A program made the position numbers and the translations under genes. A stretch of 11,027 nt of DNA, taken from assembly GCA_031277445.1 (NCBI GenBank), contig JAITMH010000110.1, forward strand, positions 1 through 11,027. Direction: 5' to 3'. Position 1 is the stretch's first letter, and each line of letters begins with the position of its first letter. The DNA comes from Burkholderiales bacterium (lineage in GTDB: Bacteria > Pseudomonadota > Gammaproteobacteria > Burkholderiales > Casimicrobiaceae). Shown here in pieces: positions 1 through 6,836 of the stretch. The notes under the pieces were generated by a model that worked only from the letters and a program-made list of their open reading frames with translations, did not search any database and had not been told where the DNA came from.

Positions 1-554
1 AGGTAGGCGCGGACGGTTTCAGCACGGCGCTCGGAAAGTCTCTGGTTGTAAGCGTCGGAGCCGATCCGGTCGGTGTGGCCGGTGATTAGCAGCAGCTCGA
101 TTTTCGAGAATTCCTGCAACTTGGCGACGATTTCGCGGTCGATCATGGTTCGGCCTTCCGGCTTCAGCACGTCTTTATCGAAATCGAACAGCACTCTCGA
201 CGACAGCGAGATTTTGCGCACCGCAGCCGGAGCAGCGCCTGGTGCCGGAGCAGCACCCGGAGCCGGGGCAGCGCCCGGTGTCGCTGCCGGAGCTGGCGTT
301 TCTGTCTTCACCAGGTCGGGATCGCAACCGGCGACAGCCATGGCCGGCGTCCAGTAACCGGTGCGCCAGCACAAGGTGTCATTGATGCCGGGGTTGCCGC
401 CATAGTGGGCACTGCGCCAGACATTGGCCTCAGAGCTGCCATGCCCAAACATGACATAACCACTGCTTTTCGGATCGGCCTGCGCCATCGACACAGCAGA
501 TGCCAGTGCGGCGCCGGCAAATACCAAAGCCATAATGCATGCACGAAGTTTCAT
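1..554 (-). CDS. ompA: OmpA-family outer-membrane protein (C-terminus cut by window edge)
   Basis: The visible 184 codons start with a signal peptide (residues 1 to about 26: basic MKLR, hydrophobic core, cleavage near SMAQA). A short N-terminal domain follows, with two cysteines (C62 in LCWRTGYWTP and C77 in GCDPD) that probably form a disulfide. Next is an Ala/Pro linker (about 86-112) and the start of an OmpA-C peptidoglycan-binding domain: VLFDFDKD at 121-128, GHTDRIGSDAYN at 159-170, then LSERRAE. The Asp of GHTD and the Arg of the ERRA stretch are the residues that hold meso-diaminopimelate in this family. The protein would anchor the outer membrane to the cell wall from the periplasmic side; no eight-strand OmpA barrel is visible. 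The start at 554 is supported by AAGGG (563-567, minus strand) 8 bases upstream. The domain end lies outside the window. ompA beside gyrA is a common betaproteobacterial arrangement, from memory. Confidence 0.88.
   Translation of the reverse strand, partial: MKLRACIMALVFAGAALASAVSMAQADPKSSGYVMFGHGSSEANVWRSAHYGGNPGINDTLCWRTGYWTPAMAVAGCDPDLVKTETPAPAATPGAAPAPGAAPAPGAAPAAVRKISLSSRVLFDFDKDVLKPEGRTMIDREIVAKLQEFSKIELLLITGHTDRIGSDAYNQRLSERRAETVRAY
225..278 (-). repeat. Three 18-bp in-frame repeats encoding the PGAAPA linker
   Basis: Three consecutive 18-base units on the coding strand each encode PGAAPA (residues 93-110 of the OmpA-family protein). They differ only at third positions and by a single codon variant. 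They form the flexible spacer between the N-terminal region and the OmpA-C domain. Such a unit could change copy number by slippage without breaking the frame. Confidence 0.75.
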
Positions 555-695
555 TGAGTTATCCCTTTTAGGTAAAAGTTAAAGTAAAGAAGAACAAGTT
601 TCAAATTTCAAAACTTCCGATCACAGCAAGATCAGTAGATTCTAACGCTTAAAAACCCCCAAAGCGAAGCGCAGTCTCAAGAAGATACTCTGTTC

Positions 696-726
696 ACTAT
701 ACCATAACCTCTTGCCAGGACGGCAA
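696..726 (-). promoter_or_regulatory. Candidate ompA promoter
   Basis: On the minus strand TATAGT (696-701) is preceded by TGG, giving an extended -10 box. TTGCCG (721-726) lies 19 bases further upstream. The predicted transcript would have a leader of about 135 bases, in line with the long leaders known for ompA mRNAs in enterobacteria. The -35 spacing is not ideal, and TTGCC/GGCAA (712-726) also forms a small dyad there. This is inferred from motifs only. Confidence 0.35.
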
Positions 727-741
727 TCAGAGTCTGCCGAC

Positions 742-769
742 TTGCGAGAACAAGATGTGGGCGTAACAT
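742..769 (+). promoter_or_regulatory. Candidate gyrA promoter
   Basis: TTGCGA (742-747) and TAACAT (764-769) are separated by 16 bases, each matching four of six consensus positions. This would give a leader of about 130 bases. The TAAAAT at 795-800 is a better -10 but has no acceptable -35 partner. Weak, motif-only evidence. Confidence 0.28.
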
Positions 770-908
770 CCACGCAACACTACCGTCTATGGTGTAAAAT
801 ATCACCCTTTGAAACCATTCCGTCCTGGCATCGGCGGGTGGTTTTTGACATTTAAGCGCCGGAAGGGCGTGCGCGGGTGGGGGTTTCCGCTCCTGAAAGG
901 CTTTTTTG

Positions 909-3470
909 ATGATGGATTTGTTCGCCAAAGAAACGTTACCGGTCAGTCTTGAGGCCGAGATGCGGCACTCGTACCTCGATTACGCCATGAGCGTGATTGT
1001 CGGGCGGGCGTTGCCGGATGTCCGGGATGGGTTGAAGCCGGTGCATCGGCGGGTGTTGTTCGGGATGCACGAGACCAACAATGTCTTTAACCGTCCCTAT
1101 GTGAAATGCGCCCGTGTCGTCGGTGAGGTGATGGGTAAGTTTCACCCGCATGGCGATTCGGCGATTTACGATACGCTGGTGCGGATGGCGCAGAATTTCA
1201 GCCTGCGTTACCCGCTGATTGACGGGCAGGGTAATTTCGGTTCGATTGACGGCGACAGCGCGGCGGCGATGCGCTATACCGAGTGCCGGTTGCAGAAAAT
1301 CACCAACGAATTGACGGCGGACATCGAAAAAGAGACCGTTGATTTTGTGCCCAATTACGACGGCAAGGAACTGGAGCCGTCGGTGTTGCCGGCGCGGATG
1401 CCCAATTTGCTGGTCAACGGTTCTTCCGGGATCGCGGTCGGGATGGCGACGAACATTCCGCCGCACAATCTGAAAGAGGTGATTAACGGTTGTCTCACGG
1501 TGCTTAAAAATCCGGACATCACCATTGACGAGTTGATGACCCATATTCCGGCGCCGGATTTTCCGACCGCCGGTTTTATTTATGGGTTGGAGGGCGTCAA
1601 GGAGGGATACCGCACCGGTCGTGGTCGGGTGGTGATCCGGGCGCGGACGCACATCGAAGACTTGGAGAAGGGCAATCGACAGGCGATCATCGTCGATGAG
1701 ATTCCTTACCAGGTCAACAAGACCAATTTGCTGACGCGAATCGGCGAACTGGTTCGTGAAAAGAAGCTGGAAGGCATTTCGGAATTGCGCGACGAGTCGG
1801 ACAAGTCCGGCATGCGCGTGGTCATCGAATTGAAGCGCGGCGAAGTTGCCGAAATCGTCCTCAACAATTTGTACAAGTTGACGCAGTTGCAGGACAGCTT
1901 CGGGATGAACATGGTGGCGTTGGTCAACGATCAGCCGCGTTTGTTGAATCTCAAGCAATTCCTCGAACATTTTCTGTTGCACCGCCGTGAAGTTATCGTC
2001 CGGCGAACCCGTTTTGAACTGCGCAAGGCGCGTGAACGCGGCCACATTCTGGAAGGATTGGCGGTCGCGTTGTCCAACGTCGATGAAATCATCGCGTTGA
2101 TCAAGGCGTCGCCGACGCCGCCGGAAGCCAAGGCGGCGCTGATGGCGAAAACCTGGCGCTCGCCGGTCGTCGAGGAAATGCTGAAGCGGGCGCAGGCCGA
2201 CGCAGCGCGTCCCGAAAATCTGGCGCCGGAATTTGGCTGGCAGGAACGGGGCGGCTATCAACTGTCTGAGGAACAGGCGCAGGCGATTCTTGAGTTGCGC
2301 TTGCAGCGCTTGACCGGCCTCGAACAGGACAAAATCACCGGCGAGTACCGCGAAATCATGGCAACGATTGCCGATTTGCTCAATGTGCTGGCGATGCCCG
2401 CACGGGTGGCGCAAATCGTTGAAGATGAGTTGACGACCATCCGTGATCAATTCGGCGACAAACGCCGCTCGGAAATCGTGGCGCAGGGCGAAGATATTTC
2501 CATTGAGGATTTGATTGCACCGGAAGACATGGTGGTGACTTTGTCGCACAGCGGTTATATGAAGTCTCAGCCTGTCGCCGAGTACCGCTCGCAAAGACGC
2601 GGGGGGCGCGGCAAACAGGCGACAGCGACCAAAGAAAACGATTTTATCGAACGGATGTTTATCGCCAACACGCACCATTACATCTTGTGCTTCTCGAACC
2701 GTGGGCGGGTGTATTGGTTGAAGGTTTATAACGTGCCGCAGGGTGGGCGTTCGTCACGCGGCAAGCCGATTGTCAATCTGGTGCCGCTTGCGGATCGTGA
2801 AAAAATCACGGCAGTTTTGCCGGTGCCGGAGTTCTCCGAAGACCGTTATGTGTTCATGGCGACGGCCAAGGGCACGGTCAAAAAGACCCGGCTTTCCGAT
2901 TTTTCGAGGCCGCGTCCTTCCGGCATCATCGCGGTCGATCTGGCCGACGGTGATTATTTGATCGGCGCGGCGCTGACCGACGGCAAGCACGATGTGATGC
3001 TGTTCAGCTCCGGTGGCAAGGCGGTGCGTTTTGATGAAAACGATGTTCGTCCGATGGGGCGGACAGCGCAGGGTGTGCGCGGCATGCAACTCGACAAAGG
3101 GCAGAACATCATTGCGCTTTTGGTGGCGGAAGACGAAACGCAGGCGGTACTCACGGCGACCGAGAACGGCTACGGCAAACGGACGCCGATCATCGAACAC
3201 ACGCGGCACGGTCGCGGAACCAAAGGAATGATCGCCATCCAGCAATCCGAGCGCAACGGTCAGGTGGTGACCGCCGCACTGGTGCGCGAGGGGGACGAAG
3301 TGATGCTGATTTCGACCGGCGGTGTGCTGATCCGCACCAAAGTGGCGTCGATCCGCGAAATGGGGCGCTCGACCCAGGGGGTGACGCTGATCAATCTTGG
3401 CGAAGGCGAAAAACTCGCCGGTCTGGAACCTGTCGAGGAGCAGGACGACGACGATTTGCTGGAAGAATGA
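909..3470 (+). CDS. gyrA: DNA gyrase subunit A
   Basis: Breakage-rejoining subunit of the GyrA2GyrB2 type IIA topoisomerase, which introduces negative supercoils using ATP hydrolysed by GyrB. The product is 853 residues (E. coli 875). The N-terminal cleavage domain (about 10-480) contains [20 protein letters not shown] at 21-40, the quinolone region [10 protein letters not shown] (79-88), and the catalytic tyrosine Y123 in AMRYTE. The C-terminal beta-pinwheel carries the GyrA box QRRGGRG (562-568), which wraps DNA, and ends in an acidic tail ([11 protein letters not shown]). S84 and D88, equivalent to E. coli S83 and D87, are the quinolone-sensitive residues. The stretch 53-77 ([25 protein letters not shown]) differs from the usual NDWN..YKKSARIVGDVIG pattern. 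GAAAGG at 895-900 fits ATG 909 (8 bases). ATG 912 is equally possible and would reproduce E. coli numbering; TTG 906 is unlikely. The gene ends in its own terminator before serC. Confidence 0.98.
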   Translation: MMDLFAKETLPVSLEAEMRHSYLDYAMSVIVGRALPDVRDGLKPVHRRVLFGMHETNNVFNRPYVKCARVVGEVMGKFHPHGDSAIYDTLVRMAQNFSLRYPLIDGQGNFGSIDGDSAAAMRYTECRLQKITNELTADIEKETVDFVPNYDGKELEPSVLPARMPNLLVNGSSGIAVGMATNIPPHNLKEVINGCLTVLKNPDITIDELMTHIPAPDFPTAGFIYGLEGVKEGYRTGRGRVVIRARTHIEDLEKGNRQAIIVDEIPYQVNKTNLLTRIGELVREKKLEGISELRDESDKSGMRVVIELKRGEVAEIVLNNLYKLTQLQDSFGMNMVALVNDQPRLLNLKQFLEHFLLHRREVIVRRTRFELRKARERGHILEGLAVALSNVDEIIALIKASPTPPEAKAALMAKTWRSPVVEEMLKRAQADAARPENLAPEFGWQERGGYQLSEEQAQAILELRLQRLTGLEQDKITGEYREIMATIADLLNVLAMPARVAQIVEDELTTIRDQFGDKRRSEIVAQGEDISIEDLIAPEDMVVTLSHSGYMKSQPVAEYRSQRRGGRGKQATATKENDFIERMFIANTHHYILCFSNRGRVYWLKVYNVPQGGRSSRGKPIVNLVPLADREKITAVLPVPEFSEDRYVFMATAKGTVKKTRLSDFSRPRPSGIIAVDLADGDYLIGAALTDGKHDVMLFSSGGKAVRFDENDVRPMGRTAQGVRGMQLDKGQNIIALLVAEDETQAVLTATENGYGKRTPIIEHTRHGRGTKGMIAIQQSERNGQVVTAALVREGDEVMLISTGGVLIRTKVASIREMGRSTQGVTLINLGEGEKLAGLEPVEEQDDDDLLEE

Positions 3471-3519
3471 CCCTGTTGGCAGTAATGAAATGGTGAGAAA
3501 AACGCTGAAAAGCGGACTT

Positions 3520-3556
3520 AAACGCCTCGGCGCTTAATTACCGGGGCGTTTTGTTC
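3520..3556 (+). terminator. Rho-independent-type terminator after gyrA
   Basis: AAACGCC-T-CGG (3520-3530) pairs with CCG-G-GGCGTTT (3541-3551) around a 10-base loop, giving an 11-bp stem with one G-U pair. It is followed by T-rich TGTTCTT. It lies 50 bases after the gyrA stop and before serC, so serC probably has its own promoter. A mini-hairpin CGCT-GAAA-AGCG (3503-3514) precedes it. Confidence 0.8.
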
Positions 3557-3562
3557 TTATCG

Positions 3563-3593
3563 TTGTGGAAAAACGTTGATGTTGTGGTAGATT
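3563..3593 (+). promoter_or_regulatory. Candidate serC promoter
   Basis: TTGTGG (3563-3568) and an extended -10 TGG-TAGATT (hexamer 3588-3593) sit 19 bases apart between the gyrA terminator and serC. The predicted leader is about 25 bases. GTTGTGG occurs twice here (3562-3568 and 3581-3587). Motif-only evidence, and the spacing is long. Confidence 0.3.
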
Positions 3594-3624
3594 ATTTAAT
3601 TTTGTAACTTTTAGTGAGAGCATA

Positions 3625-4707
3625 ATGGCGCGAGCGTGGAATTTCTGTCCTGGCCCGGCAACTTTGCCGGAAGAAGTATTGAGTCGAGTGCAGACGGATT
3701 TGCTGGACTGGCAAGGCAAGGGTCTTTCCGTGATGGAAATGAGTCACCGCGGCGAGGAGTTTCTTGGGATTGCGGCCAAAGCGGAGCGCGATTTGCGCCA
3801 ACTGATCGGAATTCCCGAACATTACAAAATCCTCTTTTTGCAGGGCGGAGCGATGGGGCAAAACGCTTTCATTCCGCTCAACCTGCTTGGTGACCGCACC
3901 ACCGCCGATTACGTCAACACCGGCCACTGGTCAACGAAATCGCTCGAAGAAGCCAAAAAGTATTGCGACGTGCACATCGCAGCCTCTGGCGAAAGCTCGG
4001 GGTTCACGCACGTACCGGCGCAAAGCGAATGGCAGCTTTCAAAAGACCCGGCCTACGTTCATATTTGTTCCAACGAAACGATTGGCGGCGTCGAGTACGC
4101 CTTCACTCCGGATACCGGTGATGTGCCGCTGGTTGCCGACATGTCGTCGAATATTTTGTCGCGTCCTTTCGACATGAACCGCTTCGCTTTGGTCTATGCC
4201 GGCGCACAAAAAAATATCGGTCCGTCGGGCGTGACGGTGATCATCGTTCGTGAAGACCTGTTGGGGAAAGCCAGACGCGAATGTCCGACGGTTTTCGACT
4301 ACACGGTGCAAGTGCAACACGAATGGGCATTCACCCCGCCGCCGACGTTCCCGATCTACATTGCCGGTCTGGTGTTTGAGCGCTTGTTGGCGCTGGGCGG
4401 CGTTGCCGAAGTCGAAAAACGCAACATCGCAAAAGCGCAGAAACTTTATACCGAGATCGACCGCACCGGCTTTTATAAGAACAAAGTCCGTGTCGCCGAC
4501 CGCTCGCGGATGAATGTGACGTTCTATCTTCCGAACGAAAAACTTGACGACACGTTCGCAGCGGAAGCCAGAGAGTGCGGTTTGATCAATCTCAAGGGAC
4601 ACAAAGTCGCCGGCGGTATCCGCGCTTCGATTTACAACGCGATGCCGATGGCGGGCGTTGACGCGCTGCTTGCGTTCATGCGGGATTTTGAGAAGCGGTA
4701 CGGGTGA
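3625..4707 (+). CDS. serC: Phosphoserine aminotransferase
   Basis: PLP-dependent class V aminotransferase that converts 3-phosphohydroxypyruvate and glutamate to phosphoserine and 2-oxoglutarate (serine synthesis). In many proteobacteria it also acts on the erythrose-4-phosphate-derived oxo-acid of pyridoxal-phosphate synthesis. The 360 residues match the family length (E. coli 362). Visible motifs: NFCPGPATLPEEVL at 6-19, MSHRG at 39-43, the phosphate-binding LQGGAMGQN at 72-80, VADMSSNILSR at 170-180, and GAQKNIGPSG with the Schiff-base lysine K196. The C-terminal GGIRASIYNAM is also typical. The start ATG 3625 has only a weak GTGAGAG ribosome site 4 bases upstream, but the N-terminus aligns with the family. 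gyrA upstream is a classic betaproteobacterial neighbour. The usual downstream pheA is absent from this window. Confidence 0.97.
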   Translation: MARAWNFCPGPATLPEEVLSRVQTDLLDWQGKGLSVMEMSHRGEEFLGIAAKAERDLRQLIGIPEHYKILFLQGGAMGQNAFIPLNLLGDRTTADYVNTGHWSTKSLEEAKKYCDVHIAASGESSGFTHVPAQSEWQLSKDPAYVHICSNETIGGVEYAFTPDTGDVPLVADMSSNILSRPFDMNRFALVYAGAQKNIGPSGVTVIIVREDLLGKARRECPTVFDYTVQVQHEWAFTPPPTFPIYIAGLVFERLLALGGVAEVEKRNIAKAQKLYTEIDRTGFYKNKVRVADRSRMNVTFYLPNEKLDDTFAAEARECGLINLKGHKVAGGIRASIYNAMPMAGVDALLAFMRDFEKRYG

Positions 4708-4724
4708 CAGGGATCAGAGGTCAG
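4705..4724 (+). repeat. CAG-type dispersed repeat overlapping the serC stop codon
   Basis: TGACAGGGATCAGAGGTCAG begins at the serC stop codon. Its 12-base core ATCAGAGGTCAG (4713-4724) recurs exactly at 9695-9706, at the end of the OMF gene. A related CAGGAATCAG occurs at 9683-9692 and, inverted, at 9939-9948. This is the same repeat family at both ends of the export operon. Confidence 0.7.
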
Positions 4725-4734
4725 AAAAGCTTAT

Positions 4735-4762
4735 CTCACGCGGAGGTGCGGAGAGCGCAGAG
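4735..4762 (+). repeat. GCGGAG-type dispersed repeat, left copy
   Basis: A 28-base sequence beginning CTCACGCGGAG, built of degenerate 7-8 base units (CGCGGAG, TGCGGAGA, GCGCAGAG). It matches the reverse complement of 9845-9872 at 25 of 28 positions, so the export operon lies between inverted copies about 5.1 kb apart. Similar GCGGAG runs are, from memory, frequent between genes in environmental proteobacteria. Confidence 0.7.
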
Positions 4763-4767
4763 TGTAG

Positions 4768-4797
4768 GGGCGGGTTTCAAACCCGCCCTGCTCTTTT
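4768..4797 (+). terminator. Perfect palindrome acting as probable serC terminator (also a dispersed-repeat type)
   Basis: GGGCGGGTTT (4768-4777) and AAACCCGCCC (4779-4788) form a perfect 10-bp inverted repeat around a single C, followed by TGCTCTTTTT. As RNA it would be a GC-rich hairpin with a U-run, which suits termination of serC transcripts 60 bases after the stop. The same GGGCGGGTTT palindrome is, from memory, a widely scattered intergenic repeat in unrelated bacteria, so it may have arrived as a mobile palindrome. Confidence 0.7.
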
Positions 4798-4831
4798 TAC
4801 CGCATGGAACGCATAGGTTACTTGGGGGGCT

Positions 4832-4860
4832 GTTCCAGAGAATTTCCTCTGGCGTATAAT
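4832..4860 (+). promoter_or_regulatory. Promoter of the export operon
   Basis: A perfect TATAAT lies at 4855-4860. The 17-base-spaced -35 position reads GTTCCA (4832-4837), a poor match. The predicted start near 4867 lies downstream of ATG 4859, which therefore cannot be the translation start and supports ATG 4898. A dyad fills the spacer, and the weak -35 fits a regulated or activator-dependent promoter. Confidence 0.6.
4835..4852. promoter_or_regulatory. Candidate operator dyad between -35 and -10
   Basis: CCAGAG (4835-4840) and CTCTGG (4847-4852) form a perfect 6-bp inverted repeat with a 6-base centre, ending two bases before the TATAAT. Its position would let a dimeric repressor (TetR or MarR type) block RNA polymerase, or let a MerR-type protein reshape the spacer. 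No regulator gene is in the window, so the binding protein is unknown. Confidence 0.4.
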
Positions 4861-4886
4861 GAATCATACGAGCAAGTTACCAAGCC

Positions 4887-4892
4887 AAGGAG
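4887..4892 (+). promoter_or_regulatory. Ribosome binding site that fixes the membrane-fusion protein start
   Basis: AAGGAG lies 5 bases before ATG 4898, whereas ATG 4859 has no such site. Confidence 0.8.
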
Positions 4893-4897
4893 TCGCA

Positions 4898-5860
4898 ATG
4901 TCCTGTGTTCGTTGGTTGCAAGTCGCGGTGATCCTTTTTTCCGGGGCGCTGTTGAGCGCGTGCGCTGAGAAAACGGCGGAAACCTACCAGGGTTATGTGG
5001 AAGGCGAATACATCTATATTGCGTCGCCGCTGGGAGGGCGACTCGATCTGCTGGCGGTGCGGCGCGGGATGACCGTGGAGGATGGTGCGCCGCTTTTCGC
5101 GCTGGAATCGGAAAAGGAAAACGCCGCGTTGCAGCAGGCGCAGGCGCAACTGGCCACCGCGCAGGCGCAGTTGTCCGATATTAAAACCGGTCGGCGGTTG
5201 CCGGAAGTGCAGGTGATCGAAGCGCAGTTGGCGCAAGCGCAGGCGCAGGCAAAACAGGCGGCGATTCAGGCGGAGCGCGACGAAAAACAGTGGGCGATTG
5301 GCGGTATTGCCGAAGCGCAGCGCGACGACAGTCGCTCTCGCTTCGAGGCGGCGGCGGCGCGGGTGCGGGAATTGAGCCACCAGATTGAGGTAGCGCGTCT
5401 TCCCAACCGCGCACAGCAAATCAAGGCGCAGGAGGCGCAGGTGGCGGCCATGCAGGCGGCGCTTGAGCAAGCGGATTGGGCGCTTCGGCAAAAAACAGTG
5501 TCCGCATTGAAAAGCGGCGACGTGGTGGACACGCTGTACCGTGAAGGCGAATGGGTCGCAGCGGGAGCGCCGGTAGTGAAATTGTTGCCGCCGCAAAACA
5601 TCAAGATACGTTTTTTTGTTCCGGAAACAAAAGTCGGCGCGTTGGAAAGAGGGCAAGCCGTGCGTCTTGTCTGCGATGGTTGTGCTGCGCCGGTGGATGC
5701 GACGATCACTTATATTTCGGATCGGGTTGAATACACGCCGCCGGTGATTTTCAGCAACGAAAGCCGCGCCAAACTGGTTTTCATGATTGAGGCGCATCCT
5801 GAACCGGACGATGCGCGTTTGCTGCATCCCGGCCAGCCGGTGTCGGTGAGTTTGTTGTAA
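4898..5860 (+). CDS. HlyD/YbhG-type membrane-fusion protein, predicted lipoprotein
   Basis: Periplasmic adaptor linking an inner-membrane ABC exporter to an outer-membrane channel. The 320-residue product begins with a lipoprotein signal (hydrophobic 8-20, lipobox LSAC, lipidated C22), so it would be lipid-anchored and not a transmembrane protein. Then come a first half lipoyl/barrel segment (YIASPLGGRLDLLAVRRGMTV, about 40-60), a long Gln/Ala-rich coiled-coil hairpin (about 72-200; repeated AQAQ and EAQLAQAQAQ), the second lipoyl half (SGDVVDTLYREGEWVAAGAPV), and a beta-barrel region with VEYTPPVIFSNESRAKLVF (278-296) and PGQPVSVSLL at the end. The VEYTPP/SNESRAKLVF pattern is like E. coli YbhG. 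C259 and C262 form a CDGC pair, possibly a disulfide. First gene of the operon; the next starts 10 bases on. The substrate cannot be read from sequence: drugs, hydrophobic toxins and cations are all reported for relatives. Confidence 0.9.
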   Translation: MSCVRWLQVAVILFSGALLSACAEKTAETYQGYVEGEYIYIASPLGGRLDLLAVRRGMTVEDGAPLFALESEKENAALQQAQAQLATAQAQLSDIKTGRRLPEVQVIEAQLAQAQAQAKQAAIQAERDEKQWAIGGIAEAQRDDSRSRFEAAAARVRELSHQIEVARLPNRAQQIKAQEAQVAAMQAALEQADWALRQKTVSALKSGDVVDTLYREGEWVAAGAPVVKLLPPQNIKIRFFVPETKVGALERGQAVRLVCDGCAAPVDATITYISDRVEYTPPVIFSNESRAKLVFMIEAHPEPDDARLLHPGQPVSVSLL

Positions 5861-5870
5861 ACATAAGAGT

Positions 5871-6836
5871 ATGGTCACGCTTTCGGAAAGCCGCGTTCGC
5901 CGTTCCGAATTCGCCATCGACGTGCGAGGGCTGAACAAGTATTTCGGCAAAAAACACGTGGTTAACAATTTGTCGTTGCAAGTTCGTCCCGGCGAGATTT
6001 TTGGTTTTCTTGGGCCGAACGGCAGCGGCAAAACGACGTCGATCCGTTTGATGTGTGGTTTGCTGACGCCGGATTCGGGCAGCGGCACTTGCCTTGGCTA
6101 CGACATCATTTCCGAGAGCGACGCGATCAAGCGCAGCGTCGGCTACATGACGCAACGGTTTTCGTTCTGGGAAGATTTGTCCATCCGCGAAAATCTCGAT
6201 TTCGTGGCGCGTGTTTATCAAATGCCGGATCGGAAAACGTCCGTAGAAAGTGCGTTGACAAATCTCGGCTTGAAGGAACGGGCGAATCAGTTGGCGGGCA
6301 CATTGTCCGGCGGTTGGAAGCAGCGTCTGGCGTTGGCGGCGTGCATGTTGCATCAACCGACTTTGTTGCTTCTCGATGAACCGACGGCGGGCGTCGATCC
6401 GGCAGCGCGGCGCGATTTCTGGGAGGAATTGCACCGGCTGGCGGCGCAGGGTATTTCAGTTCTGGTCAGCACGCATTACATGGATGAGGCGGAGCGCTGC
6501 CACAAGCTTGCTTATATTTCGCACGGCGCCTTGCTGGCGCAGGGCACGGCGCAGGAAATTGTCGAAGCGCAGCATTTGTTCACATGGGCGATCAAAGGAA
6601 AGATGACTGACGAAAGCCTGACGCAGTTGTCGGACGTGCTTGCGAACAAAGCGGGTGTTTTGCAAACGGCAGCGTTCGGGAACGCGCTGCATGTGACGGG
6701 ACGCGATCCGGTCGTGCTTGAAAAAACATTGCGGGAAACACTCGCAGAACTGCCGCACGAAATGGCGCGAACGGAAACCAGTCTTGAAGATGTGTTCATT
6801 CATTTGATGCGAACAGCGCAGGGGAAGAAGCAATGA
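5871..6836 (+). CDS. ABC exporter ATP-binding protein (ABC-2/YbhF-like)
   Basis: Cytoplasmic motor of the exporter, 321 residues with one nucleotide-binding domain. Walker A is GPNGSGKTT (48-56, K54), the Q-loop is MTQRFSFWEDLS with Q95, and the signature is LSGGW (145-149, Trp in place of the usual Gln, as in YbhF and its relatives). Walker B is LLLLDE (165-170, catalytic E170), followed by PTAGVDP (D-loop) and the switch histidine H202 in STHYMDEAE. The C-terminal about 90 residues end in the ABC-2-associated SLEDVFIHLM motif. All catalytic residues are intact. E. coli YbhF is a fused double domain of about 578 residues, so this protein must dimerise. ATG 5871 lies 10 bases after the upstream stop; AAGAG (5865-5869) is unusually close to it, which hints at coupled translation. 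It overlaps the permease gene by 4 bases. Confidence 0.95.
   Translation: MVTLSESRVRRSEFAIDVRGLNKYFGKKHVVNNLSLQVRPGEIFGFLGPNGSGKTTSIRLMCGLLTPDSGSGTCLGYDIISESDAIKRSVGYMTQRFSFWEDLSIRENLDFVARVYQMPDRKTSVESALTNLGLKERANQLAGTLSGGWKQRLALAACMLHQPTLLLLDEPTAGVDPAARRDFWEELHRLAAQGISVLVSTHYMDEAERCHKLAYISHGALLAQGTAQEIVEAQHLFTWAIKGKMTDESLTQLSDVLANKAGVLQTAAFGNALHVTGRDPVVLEKTLRETLAELPHEMARTETSLEDVFIHLMRTAQGKKQ

Larger units (their letters stand above)
555..908. other. Divergent intergenic region between ompA and gyrA
   Basis: 354 bases with no convincing gene on either strand. It should hold the ompA promoter and leader (left) and the gyrA promoter and leader (right). Besides the candidate boxes listed separately, it contains a 5-bp dyad TTGCC-aggac-GGCAA at 712-726, a lone -10-like TAAAAT at 795-800, and a lone TTGACA at 845-850 with no matching -10. 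I see no RNA gene or terminator. The 83-codon minus-strand reading frame here has no recognisable protein features. Confidence 0.6.

Noticed and set aside
845..850. TTGACA as the -35 of a gyrA promoter
   Set aside because: At 16-18 bases downstream the sequence is GC-rich (near GCGTGCG) with no -10-like hexamer.
936..2678. A 580-codon open frame antisense to gyrA
   Set aside because: It lies wholly inside gyrA, has low-complexity Arg/His/Gln-rich composition, and shows no domain. It is a by-product of gyrA codon usage.
4735..4762. Short periodic GCGGAG units as a CRISPR array
   Set aside because: Units are 7-8 bases with no spacers and no cas genes; they are degenerate tandem repeats.
4859..4897. 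Upstream ATG 4859 as start of the membrane-fusion protein
   Set aside because: It overlaps the TATAAT box, has no ribosome site, and would put 13 polar residues before the lipoprotein signal. ATG 4898 has AAGGAG.
4877..6088. A 403-codon minus-strand frame across the adaptor and ATPase genes
   Set aside because: Its Arg/Leu/Phe-rich sequence mirrors the Gln/Ala coiled coil on the other strand; it crosses a gene boundary of a clear plus-strand operon.
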